Below are positions 51,951 to 62,344 of a stretch of DNA of 64,000 nucleotides, piece by piece. Each line of letters begins with the position of its first letter. Position 1 is the stretch's first letter. The stretch covers positions 5,084,001-5,148,000 of the forward strand of contig NVQB01000001.1 of the NCBI GenBank assembly GCA_002319075.1, read 5' to 3'. A model generated the notes under the pieces. It was given only the letters and a program-made list of their open reading frames with translations, was not told the DNA's origin and made no database searches. The translations under genes were made by a program, and so were the position numbers. The DNA is from Sphingobacteriaceae bacterium (GTDB taxonomy: Bacteria; Bacteroidota; Bacteroidia; B-17B0; Aurantibacillaceae).

Positions 51951-54197
51951 ATTAAAAATCAGAGGACATATTACCTTCTTACACTTTTTTTTGTTCTCGC
52001 TTTTTCGGTGTTTTGCGGCACCCGCCTTTTAAATCTCAAATTTAATTACGACTTCGAAGCTTTTTTTCCCAACGAAGATGCGGAACTTGAGCATTATAAC
52101 ACTTACCGTAAAACTTTTGAGTACGACAATGAGTTTGTATTGGTTGCTGTGGAAAATAAGGCCGGAATTTTTCAAAAAGATTTTCTATTGCGGGTTGATA
52201 GTCTCACTAAAGAAATTGCTCAACTGAAACATGTAAAACAAGTTACCTCACCCAGCAACTTAAAAACATTATCGCTAGGTGGACTCTTTCCTGTTCAAAC
52301 GCAGGTGTTACATATTGAAGATCCCACCTCGTATAAATCAGATAGCACAGCTATTTACAATTCCCCTTTTTTAATAGGCTCGTATTTTCCTAAGAACGCA
52401 GGGTCGCTGAGTTTATTTATTAAAACGGACGACATTCTCACCAAAAAACAATGTGATTACCTGGCTTCGCATTTAGAAAGTACGATAGCAAATTATCATT
52501 TTGATGAAGTGCATATGGTAGGGCGGATATTTGCGCAGAATGTTTATCTCGTCACGCTGCAAAAAGAATTCGGCATCTTTTTAATCCTTGCCTTTATTGT
52601 TGTTATTATTTTTCTGTGGTTAAGCTTTCGCTCTGTTTACGGCATTGTGGTTCCGGTTAGTATTGTTCTGATCGCTATTTTGTGGACGCTTGGCATCATG
52701 GATCTTTTTGGCAAGCCTATTGATATTATGAGTGCCATGTTGCCTACCATGATTTTTATTGCCGGAATGAGCGACGTGGTCCATTTCTTTTCCAAGTATT
52801 TTGAGGAACTGGCAAAAGGAACCGAACGCGAAAAAATTTATCCGCTTATTTTGAAAGAGGTAGGCTTCCCTACTCTGCTTACTTTGATAACCACCATTGT
52901 AGGTTTTTTATCCTTACTTTTTTCCAGTATTAAACCTATTAAAGAATTTGGTATATATACTTCTGTGGGTGTTACAGTAGCATTTGTTTTAACCTATACT
53001 CTTCTTCCGGCGCTTCTTTATTTTTTCACGCCAAAAAAATTAGTCACCGTACACGGCACTAACAACCGCACAAATAATTTATTGCGTAAGGGACTTTTCT
53101 GGATCTTCAGAAGTCAGAAAACTATTTTAGCGATAACCGCTTTGTTAATTGTTTTTTCGGTTATTGGAATCAGTAAAATAAGGGTTAACAATATTTTACT
53201 GGAAGACCTCAGTGACAAAGTAAAACTGAAACGCGATTTTAATTTCTTCGATACCAATTACAGTGGTGTTCGTCCATTCGAGCTTAATGTTGTTTTAAAG
53301 GACAAAACAAAATCTGTTTGGGATTATGAGGTGCAGAGCGAGCTTTATAAGATCGATGAATTTGTAAAAAAAGAGTACGGCGCGGGATTTATTCTTTCGC
53401 CTTCCAGTCTTGTAAAGACTATTTATGCGAATTCAGTAAATGATCCAACCGATGGATTTCCCGGCAAGGAGGATTACGAACCTATTGCAGATTATTTAAA
53501 ACAGAACCGTAAGAATAAAGATATTAAACGGATCGTCAGCGTAGATGGTCTGCATACCCGAATAAGTGCCAAGATCAGCGATCAGGGAAGCCTAAGAATA
53601 AACGAGCACGATAAAAAACTAATGGCTTATATTGAAAAGAATATTCAAAAAGATCTTTTTAAGTTTGAAGTCACCGGTGCTGCCCATTTAATTGATCGTA
53701 ATAATGAATATATGGTAAGCAACATGACCCAGGGTTTTGTTTTTTCCATTATTGTTATTGGCATTTTGACTTTCTTTCTTCACCGGAGTTGGCGCATGGT
53801 TTTGGTTTTTATTATCCCAAATGTTATCCCACTGATTATTATAGGAGGTATTATGGGCTTTGCAGGAATTGAGTTAAAAGCCGCCACCTCATTGGTTTTC
53901 AGTATCGCTTTTGGCATCGCTACGGACGACACTATTCATTTTATTTCGCGTCTCAAAATAGAACTTGCTTATGGTAAAAGTTTGATGTACGCTTTTAAAC
54001 GTACTTATTTTGAAACAGGTAAACCCATTATTCTCACTACCTTTATTTTATTGGGAGGCTTTATGAGTTTGATGATCAGCGATTTTAACAGCACTTTTTA
54101 TTTTGGATTTTTAATTTGTATTACGGTGGTAATTGCAGTGATGGCCGATATATTTTTATTGCCCGTATTGTTGTTTTTGATTTATAAGAAGAAGTAG
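51951..54197 (+). CDS. RND/MMPL-family exporter (HAE3-like), non-ATG start
   Basis: About 748 residues. A GTG at 52008 would cut off the first membrane helix, which continues upstream in frame (IKNQRTYYLLTLFFVLAFSV before FCGTRLLNLKFNYDFEAFFP); the frame is closed by TAG at 51936-51938 and offers no ATG, GTG or TTG in between, so ATT 51951 is the most likely start. It has 12 membrane helices in two sets of six (FGIFLILAFIVVIIFLWLSF; MPTM-like PTMIFIAGMSDVVHFFSKYF; second half IAFGIATDDTIHFISRLKIE) with two periplasmic domains. Relatives export lipids or hopanoids. No membrane-fusion partner is adjacent. Confidence 0.8.
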   Translation: MKNQRTYYLLTLFFVLAFSVFCGTRLLNLKFNYDFEAFFPNEDAELEHYNTYRKTFEYDNEFVLVAVENKAGIFQKDFLLRVDSLTKEIAQLKHVKQVTSPSNLKTLSLGGLFPVQTQVLHIEDPTSYKSDSTAIYNSPFLIGSYFPKNAGSLSLFIKTDDILTKKQCDYLASHLESTIANYHFDEVHMVGRIFAQNVYLVTLQKEFGIFLILAFIVVIIFLWLSFRSVYGIVVPVSIVLIAILWTLGIMDLFGKPIDIMSAMLPTMIFIAGMSDVVHFFSKYFEELAKGTEREKIYPLILKEVGFPTLLTLITTIVGFLSLLFSSIKPIKEFGIYTSVGVTVAFVLTYTLLPALLYFFTPKKLVTVHGTNNRTNNLLRKGLFWIFRSQKTILAITALLIVFSVIGISKIRVNNILLEDLSDKVKLKRDFNFFDTNYSGVRPFELNVVLKDKTKSVWDYEVQSELYKIDEFVKKEYGAGFILSPSSLVKTIYANSVNDPTDGFPGKEDYEPIADYLKQNRKNKDIKRIVSVDGLHTRISAKISDQGSLRINEHDKKLMAYIEKNIQKDLFKFEVTGAAHLIDRNNEYMVSNMTQGFVFSIIVIGILTFFLHRSWRMVLVFIIPNVIPLIIIGGIMGFAGIELKAATSLVFSIAFGIATDDTIHFISRLKIELAYGKSLMYAFKRTYFETGKPIILTTFILLGGFMSLMISDFNSTFYFGFLICITVVIAVMADIFLLPVLLFLIYKKK

Positions 54198-54277
54198 TTT
54201 TTATCCGCTTACAATTTTTCTTATACAGTCTTTGGCTTTCGACCCAATATTTTTATTTCAACTTAGTAAATGTAAAG

Positions 54278-54628
54278 ATGAAGACCACCGAACAAACTAA
54301 AATAGAATCGCTTATAAAGAGTTTTTTAAGCTCGGCTAATAAATTCGATGTCGAAAAAGTGCTCACACTTTTTGCTCCTGAAGCGGTTATCGATGACGTA
54401 TCGGTTGGTAGTGAATTTAAAAACACCTCAGGTGTCCGAAGATATTTAGAGACTTTTTTTGTGGGTTACAAAACCAAAACAAAATTACTGTCATTAAAAG
54501 TGATTGATTCGTTACACTTTCATGCGCACGTAGATTTTACAGGAAATTTTGGCCACGAGACCGGAACTTTAAATTTTACAATCAACGCTGGTGGATTGAT
54601 TACAAGGATTGATGCGGATTTGGATTGA
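54278..54628 (+). CDS. NTF2-like/SnoaL-fold protein
   Basis: 116 residues that fit one cone-shaped NTF2-like domain: IESLIKSFLSSANKFDVEKV, LTLFAPEAVIDDVSVGSEFK, GVRRYLETFFVGYKTKTKLL and a final strand pair FTINAGGLITRIDADLD. Such proteins bind small hydrophobic ligands or act as isomerases or hydrolases; the role here is unknown. It follows the exporter by 80 bases. Confidence 0.78.
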   Translation: MKTTEQTKIESLIKSFLSSANKFDVEKVLTLFAPEAVIDDVSVGSEFKNTSGVRRYLETFFVGYKTKTKLLSLKVIDSLHFHAHVDFTGNFGHETGTLNFTINAGGLITRIDADLD

Positions 54629-54638
54629 TTATTAAATT

Positions 54639-54926
54639 TTAGATGAGCTCTTTTGATTTTTTTTCGAATGCGCTTAAGACATAGATTCCGTTCGGTAAAT
54701 TCTCTAATTGAGTATGTTTAATCTCTGACTTCTTATTCTTAGTCGCATTTATCCCCTTGCAATCAGCAACATCGTGCGTGATAACTTCTGCATTGATACA
54801 ACTGGCAAGAATCGCGACATAAAACAGACCCGAATTTTTCAATCGACGCGCCTGCTTGTAAACCACTCCCTTTTTTCTAATGCCCGTGGGCCAAATCCAC
54901 TTTAAAACAAAGGAAAAATTCACCAT
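54639..54926 (-). CDS. Small protein with T9SS-tail-like end, doubtful
   Basis: 95 codons from ATG 54926. The middle (RLKNSGLFYVAILASCINAE) resembles a signal or membrane segment and the end (LENLPNGIYVLSAFEKKSKE) resembles the last strands of a T9SS type A sorting domain (LxNGIYxLK...K). It may be a small cargo protein, or a leftover C-terminus of a lost one. No start is clearly preferred. It is convergent with the NTF2-like gene and divergent from the giant gene. Confidence 0.4.
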   Translation of the reverse strand: MVNFSFVLKWIWPTGIRKKGVVYKQARRLKNSGLFYVAILASCINAEVITHDVADCKGINATKNKKSEIKHTQLENLPNGIYVLSAFEKKSKELI

Positions 54927-54966
54927 TTCGAATCTTTAATTTAACAGAAATTTTCTCTAAAAAGTC

Positions 54967-54974
54967 TATATTTG
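54967..54974 (+). promoter_or_regulatory. Likely -7 box of the giant T9SS gene
   Basis: TATATTTG matches TAnnTTTG and ends about 48 bases before the TTG start at 55023. A TTG within the box itself (54972) is therefore not the start. Confidence 0.45.
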
Positions 54975-55022
54975 ATCTGCTTAATAAACCCTTTTTACTT
55001 CACCCTTTATAATTTCAATATT

Positions 55023-58000
55023 TTGAAATCATTTTTATCTAAACTCAACGTCGTTCTTTGCTGCATACTAATCTACACAAGTTCATCCGTTTCGGCACAG
55101 ACGGGCTCTTCCCTTAATTTCGATGGGTACAATACTAATGTGACCCTTCCTGACTATGCATCCTCCTGGGATCTGGGTGACGACTTCACCGTGGAAGCCT
55201 GGATAAACCCAAGCACCGTATCGGGCACGCGTCTCATTCTATATTCCGGTTTTGGCTGCCTGGCTTGCCCCTCCTGGGTTATGTCGCTTGGACCTGAATC
55301 TACCTGCGGAGGCGGTGGCACTTCTGGTCACCTCGTATTTAATGCTGCAGGCTTCGTTGTAGAATCTGATAACGTGATCTCTACAACTGGGTGGACACAT
55401 GTAGCCGCTACTTACAACGGTTCAGTAATGCGCTTGTATATTAACGGGGCTTTGCAAACCTCTTCTGTTGTGGCCACCTTTACCGTAACCAACTCACAGT
55501 ACAGGGTTATTGGCGGTGATCCCAGTTATTGGTTTGGCTGTTCTCCACGGTATATGTACCAGGGCGACCTGGATGAAATTAGAACCTGGAACCGCGCCCT
55601 CTGCGCTTCGGAGATTGTTAACACCATGAGTTGCGAAATTCCGACTAACAGCACAGGGCTTACGTCCAATTATCACTTTAATCAAGGAGTTGCAGCCGGT
55701 TCTAATACAGTTACAACGCTCACGGATGCCACATCCAATGCTATTCATGGTTCACTCAACGGTTTTTACCTTAATGGCACTACGGGAAACTGGGTCGGAA
55801 CAAGTCCTTTCCTGTCCGGTACCAGCTGCACTATGACTTCCTTACCAGATATTAAAATTTATGGGAATGGAAATTACATTCCTTTAAATTTTGCTACACC
55901 AGCAACTAGCAATAACACCCAATTTGGAAATGTTGCACTGGGATCAACGCTATCACATTCTTTCGTTATTAAAAACAATGCTTCAGGAACGTTGAGTATA
56001 ACGGCTGCAGCTATATCCGGGAGCGGTGCCTCTCACTTCTCAATTACTACACCAACTGCTTTAACTGTTGCTGGAACTTCCAGCACCTCTATTGTTGTTT
56101 CTTTTTCGCCATCAACGGTAGGAACAAAATCGGCAACGCTGACTTTAACCAGTAACGACTGTGATGAAAGTCCTTATGTTATAGCTTTGGAAGGAACAGG
56201 TACAACCCCTGCTTCTGCCCTTGATTTTGATGGGACGGATGATTTTGTGGGCGCTCCAAACTCTTCTACGCTTATGTTAACTACCGCTTTAAGTCTTGAA
56301 GCCTGGGTAAAACCAACAAACATATCCGGCGTTCAGTATGTTGTTTCGAAAGGCACGAACGATATGTTGAATGGACAGTATGGACTTGTACTGATTAATG
56401 GAATACCACAGTTTCACATGTATAATGGCAACGCTCATATAGGCGTAACCTATAACTATACAGTAGCCTCTGGAGTGTGGACTCACCTGGCAGCCACCTG
56501 GAACGGCACAATGATGAATGTTTACGTAAATGGTACTCTTAATTTATCTGGGCCTTACCAGGGAACATTATCCGCCAATACCGAATCTCTGCAAATAGGA
56601 AGGCTAACGGCGTTAGGTTATTATTACAGCGGATCGCTGGACGAAATCAGAATTTGGAATTTGGCTAGATCTGCTTGTGATATACAAGCTTACATGAATT
56701 GTGAGATACCGGGCGCGGCTACCGGACTCATTGCCAATTATCATTTTAACCAGGGATCAGCCGGCATAAATAATTCTCTGGTAACTAGTTTGAACGATGC
56801 CTCTGCCTATAACATTACGGGCACGCTAAACAACTTCAATTTAACAGGCACCAACTCTAACTGGATTTCTCCCGGTGCAGTTACGAATGGTTATACTGTA
56901 GCAGTTCCGTCTACAGCTTCGATCAGTGTAACGGGTAATTCAAATCCAATCGTTAACAACTCGACAACGGTTACCCCTCTTAATTTTACAGATTTTGGTT
57001 CTGCGGGCAGTCACACTTTTGTTATCCAGAATTCAAACACGGGTACATTGAACATTGGCGTTCCTTATTTAACGGGTGCAAATGCAGCCGAATTTTCCAT
57101 TACAGGGCTACCTTCTTCCACGCTGGCAGCATCTGCCAGCAGTTCTTTTGTTGTGGCTTTTACGCCTACTGCCGGCGGAACAAGAACTGCAACTGTGCGC
57201 ATTGATAACAACGACTGTAATATTCCTATTTTTAATTTTGAAATTCATGGTGCAGCACCGTTGGCTTCTGCGCTTAATTTTGATGGTATCGACGATTATA
57301 TCAGCGTTCCTTTAAACGCAAATATCCCGGTAGGAAACAGTCCTTATACCATTGAAGCCAAAATAAAACCAAATTTCTTCGCTGCAGAAGGCATTATTGG
57401 CTGGGGGAATTATGGAACAACTAATCAAGTTAATGCCCTGCGTCTTGGACCGAGCGGAGCTGTATACAACTATTGGTACGCTAATGATTTAATGATCACT
57501 GCACCAACACTTACAAATGGCAGCTGGCATCATCTGGCTGCAACCTTTGATGGCACAGTACGTTCCATCTACGTAGATGGTATTCTCTATGGGCAGGATT
57601 TTCCTGCAGGTCATGCAGTACCCAATAATGCCAATATGCAAATTGGTTATACCTGTGGTTTTTGTGGCGGCGAACCCTTCAACGGAAATATAGACGAAGT
57701 GAGAGTTTGGAATATTGCCCGTTCTCAGTGTGAGATTCAAACTTACCAGGATTGTGAAATTCCTGCGGGGGCAAGCGGATTGGTTTTAAACTACCATCTC
57801 AACCAGGGGGCAGCCGGTTTAAATAACACAGCAATTACAACTGTTACCGACGCTTCTTCGAACGGTTTAAACGGCACGCTTACAAACATGAGTTTAAACA
57901 GTGCAAACTCTAACTGGGTTGTACCAGGTTCGGTTGCCAATAGTTATTCCATTACTAATGCACCTACGGCCTCTATAAGTGTTAGTGGTAATGGAAATAC

Positions 58001-61000
58001 AATTTCCTCTAATGCGACAAGTGCGAGTACATTAAATCATACCGATTTTGGAACGGTAACTACCCGCACCTTTGTGATACAGAATTCAAACACCGGAACT
58101 TTGAATGTGGGTGCTCCATTTTTAACAGGCTTAAATGCTGGACAATTTTCAATCACCGTCTTACCTTCGCCAACCCTTTCTGCAGGAGCAACAACCTCGT
58201 TTGTTATTGCATTTACACCCACTGCAGGAGGCGTGCAAAGCGCTGTTGTGAATATTAAAAATAATGATTGTACCATTCCGACTTTTAACTTCGTCATTAA
58301 TGGACACGCGCCGCCCGGAGAGGCCCTTAGCTTCGATGGAGCCGACGACTATATAAATCTGCCTTCTACTAATTTGCCTACAGGCAATTCAGATTTTACC
58401 GTGGAGTTCTGGGTGAAAATAAACTCAACACAAACCAGTCACCGCTGGATAACATATATGGGAACTCCTACCGCCGGCTCTATGGTGACAATTGGCTATG
58501 ACGGAAGCAATGGCAATAAAATCAGAATTCATCATCTCGGACCTGATCTTATGGCTTCAACCGCATCCATAACTCCAAACGTATGGACGCACGTTGCAGT
58601 CAATTATAGAGGATCCAGTTATACTAATGATCTATTTATTAATGGAAGCTATATTGAAACATTAAGTTTTGGCACACCGCTCACTTTGCCTGCTGGTGGA
58701 GCTTTTCAAATAGGCACCTTCGATTCCTATAGCCAATACTGTCCTAATGTTGATCTGGACGAATTCAGGATCTGGAACCGGGCACTTTGTGAGAACGAAA
58801 TTCAAAACAATATTAGTTGTGAGATTTCGTCCACAGCGCCAGGACTTATTAGCGCTTACCATTTTAACCAGGGGAATGTGAACGTAGATAATACAGCAGT
58901 AACAACCCTTACTGATGCAACAAGCAGCGCTAATACAGGGACACTTGTAAATTTCGCATCTACTTCAACAGTTTCAAATTGGGTGGCGCCGGGCGCAGTT
59001 ACTACAGGATCTTCCTGTACGGTTTTTCTGAACTCAGAGATTGGTATCACAGGCAACGGATCAAGTATTTTAAATGGGTCCAGTACGCCTACCCTAAGTA
59101 ACTTTACCGATTTCGGAGCCCTCTGCAGCAATACGGCTATTGTAAAAACATTTTCTATTCAAAATAGCGGCACAGGCGCTCTCACCATTAGTTCGGTGTC
59201 GATGAGCGGAACGGATGCATCTTTATTTGCTGTGGGAGCATTAAGTGCAGCATCGCCTATTGCCGCGGGATCTGGTGCGTCGTTCAATGTTACGCTAACT
59301 CCTGGAAGTAGTGGAATTAAAACTGCCACACTGAATATCACGAATAACGATTGTGATGAATCTGCTTTTACGTTCGTTATAAGTGGAACCGCTTTGGCAT
59401 TGCCAACGGTTACCGCTTCTACAAGTCATTCTATCATTTGTAATACCGCCTCTACCAGTGTTTATGGTTTGGGGGCAGATACTTATACATGGACAGGTAA
59501 TATTCCGGTAATTAATAATATACCTTTTAACCCTACGATTACGGCAACTTACACGGTGGCAGGCTCAAGCACATTAACAGGTTGTACCAGCACTAATCTC
59601 GCTGTTCAGATCATAACGGTAAATGCCTTACCGACAGTGACGGCAACAACCAGTAATTCCTTGATTTGTAATAGCGGCACAACCTCTTTAATTGGAACGG
59701 GTGCAGATACCTACACCTGGAATCCTTTAATAAGTAATGCTACAAGCTTTGCTCCGTCCTCAACGGCTACTTATACATTAAGTGGAACTTATACACTTAC
59801 CGGCTGTACAAACACTAATCTTTCTGTACAAACTATCAGTGTAAATCCCAGCCCTACTATTAGTTTAAGCGTTATCAATCCAACACTTTGTGCAGGCAAC
59901 GTGCCTACTCTTACAGCGGCTAACGCGGTCACCTACACCTGGATTCCTGGTAACTTTACAACAGCTATTATAAGCCCCACCCTTAATGCAACAACAATTT
60001 TTACGCTTAACGGAAGCAGTGCCGCTGGTTGTTTAAGTAGCAATACACTTACTCAATCCATTACGGTTTATGCCCTTCCGGTAGTAACTGCAAGCGCTTC
60101 TAACCTTGTAGTTTGCTCAGGAAATACAACGTCTGTTTTCGGAGGCGGTGCACAGTCTTATGTTTGGACTGGCGGCATTTCAAACAACACAAGCTTTTCT
60201 CCATCAGCGACCAGTGTTTACACGGTGACCGGGACAGATGCTAACGGTTGTCAGAATACCGCTATTTTAACCCTAACTGTAAACCCTACGCCTAACGTAA
60301 GCACTAATATAAGCTCCACAGTAGTATGTGCCGGAACCTCTATAACACTTTCGGGAACTGGCGCTGCAACTTACAACTGGTCAGGTGGTATTACAGATGC
60401 ACAGGCTTTTGCCCCTGCCGTCACTATGGTTTATACTTTAACTGGAACCAGTGCCGCTGGTTGTACAAGTACTGCCAGCGCGCAGACTTCTGTAACGGTG
60501 AACGCCTTGCCAACTGTAACAGCAAGTGCAACAAATCCGGTGATCTGCTATGGTCAGACCAGTACTTTGAATGGTAGCGGTGCGTCTACCTATACCTGGT
60601 CAAACGGTGTAACCAATGCTATCTCATTTTCTCCAACGCTTACAAACGTTTACAGCCTCACTGGCGAAGACGCTAACGGATGCAAGAATACGGCAACTGC
60701 AACCATAACCGTTAACAACTTACCGATCGTGAATATTGTAAGTTCCAGTACCCTTCTTTGTGAAGCTGCTGAAGCTACGTTAAGCGTTAATGGAGCCTCT
60801 ACCTACACCTGGAGTACAAAAGTTACTTCTTCTGAATTGGTTATTACCCCAACTGTAAGCACGACATACTCTGTAACAGGAACGGATGTTAACGGCTGTA
60901 TAAACTCAACAGCCTTTACACAATCGGTATCTCCTTGCCTCGGTACACTTACTGCCATAAGTGCATTTACCAATGTAAGCTGTGGCGATAAGACTGATGG

Positions 61001-61502
61001 AAAAATAACCATTAACGCCAACCAGACCTATTCAAACAGCACCCTTTCTTATCACTGGTCAGCAAACATCCCATGTGCATCCATGACTTGCAGTACGCTG
61101 GAAAATTTACCGGTAGGAAACTATAGTGTGATTGTAAAAGCTACCTACACTTTGAACAACATTTTGGTGAAACAAGATTCTATTGTTATTCCCTCAATAA
61201 CCATTGCGAGTGACAATGGTCCGTGTAGCCTGAAGATCTTTAATGGCATAAGCGCTAACGGTGATGGCATTAACGACACCTGGGCAATTGAAAATATCAG
61301 TGAGTTTCCAAAAAACAAGGTGATGGTATTTAATCGCTGGGGCATAAAAGTATATGAAGTAGAGGGCTATAACAATCTTGACAAAGCCTGGCCGACTGGA
61401 AAAGATCTTCAGACAAATGGATCAAACACCTACTTCTACATTATTGACCTGGGCAACGGTAGTGCTCTAATTAAAGGCTGGATAGATTTGAATGTGAATT
61501 AA
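55023..61502 (+). CDS. Giant surface protein: four LamG/anchor-D pairs, Ig repeats, T9SS type B tail
   Basis: About 2159 residues starting at TTG 55023, which opens directly on a signal peptide (KSFLSKLNVVLCCILIYTSS then VSAQ). Four LamG-like domains (each with LDEIRxWN and a Cys-x-x-EI pattern, such as YLDEIRTWNRALCASEIVNT-type segments) start near 30, 370, 705 and 1035 and alternate with choice-of-anchor D modules (GNGN...LNFTDFG...FVIQNSNTGTL). About eight Ig/PKD units follow (about 1370-1950), then a SprB-like repeat (TNVSCGDKTDGKITIN) and a gliding-type type B sorting domain (NGISANGDGINDTWAIENIS, MVFNRWGIKVYE, FYIIDL). It is likely a huge cell-surface adhesin. Confidence 0.87.
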   Translation: MKSFLSKLNVVLCCILIYTSSSVSAQTGSSLNFDGYNTNVTLPDYASSWDLGDDFTVEAWINPSTVSGTRLILYSGFGCLACPSWVMSLGPESTCGGGGTSGHLVFNAAGFVVESDNVISTTGWTHVAATYNGSVMRLYINGALQTSSVVATFTVTNSQYRVIGGDPSYWFGCSPRYMYQGDLDEIRTWNRALCASEIVNTMSCEIPTNSTGLTSNYHFNQGVAAGSNTVTTLTDATSNAIHGSLNGFYLNGTTGNWVGTSPFLSGTSCTMTSLPDIKIYGNGNYIPLNFATPATSNNTQFGNVALGSTLSHSFVIKNNASGTLSITAAAISGSGASHFSITTPTALTVAGTSSTSIVVSFSPSTVGTKSATLTLTSNDCDESPYVIALEGTGTTPASALDFDGTDDFVGAPNSSTLMLTTALSLEAWVKPTNISGVQYVVSKGTNDMLNGQYGLVLINGIPQFHMYNGNAHIGVTYNYTVASGVWTHLAATWNGTMMNVYVNGTLNLSGPYQGTLSANTESLQIGRLTALGYYYSGSLDEIRIWNLARSACDIQAYMNCEIPGAATGLIANYHFNQGSAGINNSLVTSLNDASAYNITGTLNNFNLTGTNSNWISPGAVTNGYTVAVPSTASISVTGNSNPIVNNSTTVTPLNFTDFGSAGSHTFVIQNSNTGTLNIGVPYLTGANAAEFSITGLPSSTLAASASSSFVVAFTPTAGGTRTATVRIDNNDCNIPIFNFEIHGAAPLASALNFDGIDDYISVPLNANIPVGNSPYTIEAKIKPNFFAAEGIIGWGNYGTTNQVNALRLGPSGAVYNYWYANDLMITAPTLTNGSWHHLAATFDGTVRSIYVDGILYGQDFPAGHAVPNNANMQIGYTCGFCGGEPFNGNIDEVRVWNIARSQCEIQTYQDCEIPAGASGLVLNYHLNQGAAGLNNTAITTVTDASSNGLNGTLTNMSLNSANSNWVVPGSVANSYSITNAPTASISVSGNGNTISSNATSASTLNHTDFGTVTTRTFVIQNSNTGTLNVGAPFLTGLNAGQFSITVLPSPTLSAGATTSFVIAFTPTAGGVQSAVVNIKNNDCTIPTFNFVINGHAPPGEALSFDGADDYINLPSTNLPTGNSDFTVEFWVKINSTQTSHRWITYMGTPTAGSMVTIGYDGSNGNKIRIHHLGPDLMASTASITPNVWTHVAVNYRGSSYTNDLFINGSYIETLSFGTPLTLPAGGAFQIGTFDSYSQYCPNVDLDEFRIWNRALCENEIQNNISCEISSTAPGLISAYHFNQGNVNVDNTAVTTLTDATSSANTGTLVNFASTSTVSNWVAPGAVTTGSSCTVFLNSEIGITGNGSSILNGSSTPTLSNFTDFGALCSNTAIVKTFSIQNSGTGALTISSVSMSGTDASLFAVGALSAASPIAAGSGASFNVTLTPGSSGIKTATLNITNNDCDESAFTFVISGTALALPTVTASTSHSIICNTASTSVYGLGADTYTWTGNIPVINNIPFNPTITATYTVAGSSTLTGCTSTNLAVQIITVNALPTVTATTSNSLICNSGTTSLIGTGADTYTWNPLISNATSFAPSSTATYTLSGTYTLTGCTNTNLSVQTISVNPSPTISLSVINPTLCAGNVPTLTAANAVTYTWIPGNFTTAIISPTLNATTIFTLNGSSAAGCLSSNTLTQSITVYALPVVTASASNLVVCSGNTTSVFGGGAQSYVWTGGISNNTSFSPSATSVYTVTGTDANGCQNTAILTLTVNPTPNVSTNISSTVVCAGTSITLSGTGAATYNWSGGITDAQAFAPAVTMVYTLTGTSAAGCTSTASAQTSVTVNALPTVTASATNPVICYGQTSTLNGSGASTYTWSNGVTNAISFSPTLTNVYSLTGEDANGCKNTATATITVNNLPIVNIVSSSTLLCEAAEATLSVNGASTYTWSTKVTSSELVITPTVSTTYSVTGTDVNGCINSTAFTQSVSPCLGTLTAISAFTNVSCGDKTDGKITINANQTYSNSTLSYHWSANIPCASMTCSTLENLPVGNYSVIVKATYTLNNILVKQDSIVIPSITIASDNGPCSLKIFNGISANGDGINDTWAIENISEFPKNKVMVFNRWGIKVYEVEGYNNLDKAWPTGKDLQTNGSNTYFYIIDLGNGSALIKGWIDLNVN

Positions 61503-61569
61503 ATTGGTTAGTTAGAACGCTAAGGAATATTTTGCCACACCCACTATAAGTACATCATAGTTTGTAGCG

Positions 61570-61605
61570 GGAACTACTACTAGGGGCTATATTACTAGTA
61601 GTTCC
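61570..61605. terminator. Hairpin after the giant gene, possible terminator
   Basis: GGAACTACTA (61570-61579) pairs with TAGTAGTTCC (61596-61605), a 10-bp stem with a 16-base loop about 70 bases past the stop. There is no T tract, so the terminator role is uncertain. Confidence 0.4.
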
Positions 61606-61629
61606 TGAAGGCAGTTTGTAACACTTCTG

Positions 61630-62198
61630 TAAAGGCCTTTTAACAGCTATTGTCTCTTCCTCAAAATATCGCTTGTTGGGAGGAAACAGATGGAAAAACA
61701 GGTCTAGTTTCTATGCAGAGACATTCCAACGGTATTCTATAGTTACATCTGGACTTCTTACAGGTAGTGTGGTTAAAATTCTACCGGCGGAAATTTACTG
61801 CGTTACTATAAAAGTTACATATGCGCTAAACACATATTTGTTAAACAAGAGTCAATTGCGATTAAGCCAATTACTATTCTTAACGAGAACGGCGCTTGTA
61901 GCATAAAGATCTTTAACGGCCTAAGGCCAATAGGTATGAAGTTTACGAGACATGCCAAATTGAGAATATTACGGGCATTCTCAAAAACACAGTATTACTT
62001 TATAACCGTGGGGGTGTTAAGATTTTTGAAGCAAAAGGTTATGCTAATGTGGAAAAGTATGACCAACAGGTGCTGATTTATAACTTGCGGTTTAACCCCT
62101 ATTTTTATGTAATTGACCTGGGAGACAACAGAAAGCCCATTACGGGCTGGATGGATCTGAACACAAATCAGAAGACTTGGTTTACAACTTTATCATGA
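61630..62198 (+). pseudogene. Decayed duplicate of the giant protein's C-terminus
   Basis: Read across changing frames this stretch parallels the end of the giant gene: NIACWEETDGKTG against NVSCGDKTDGKI, VKQESIAIKPITI followed by NENGACSIKIFNGL against VKQDSIVIPSITI and DNGPCSLKIFNGI, then ENITGILKNTVLLYNRGGVK with IFEAKGYANVEK, and FYVIDLGDNRKPITGWMDLN against FYIIDLGNGSALIKGWIDLN, ending at TGA 62196-62198. Frameshifts and internal stops prevent one reading frame. It is a relic of a tandem SprB-like repeat plus type B sorting domain, probably from a former neighbouring cargo gene or a partial tandem duplication. Confidence 0.75.
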
Positions 62199-62249
62199 AT
62201 CGTTAAGTTGAAAAATGCAAGGATTTAGCCTTACTTTGTCTAAAACCTT

Positions 62250-62257
62250 TATATTTG
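62250..62257 (+). promoter_or_regulatory. Likely -7 box of the next LamG gene
   Basis: TATATTTG, the same sequence as at 54967, lies about 87 bases upstream of GTG 62345. Confidence 0.4.
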
Positions 62258-62344
62258 TATTCCCTTGGATATTAAAATTTTAGGTCCACAAACCCGATCT
62301 TTTACTACAACAAAAAAAAGAATAGACAAACACACTTATATACC

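Noticed and set aside
61673-61906. 77-codon plus-strand frame as a gene
   Set aside because: It is one frame through the decayed copy of the giant protein's tail; the homologous reading switches frames.
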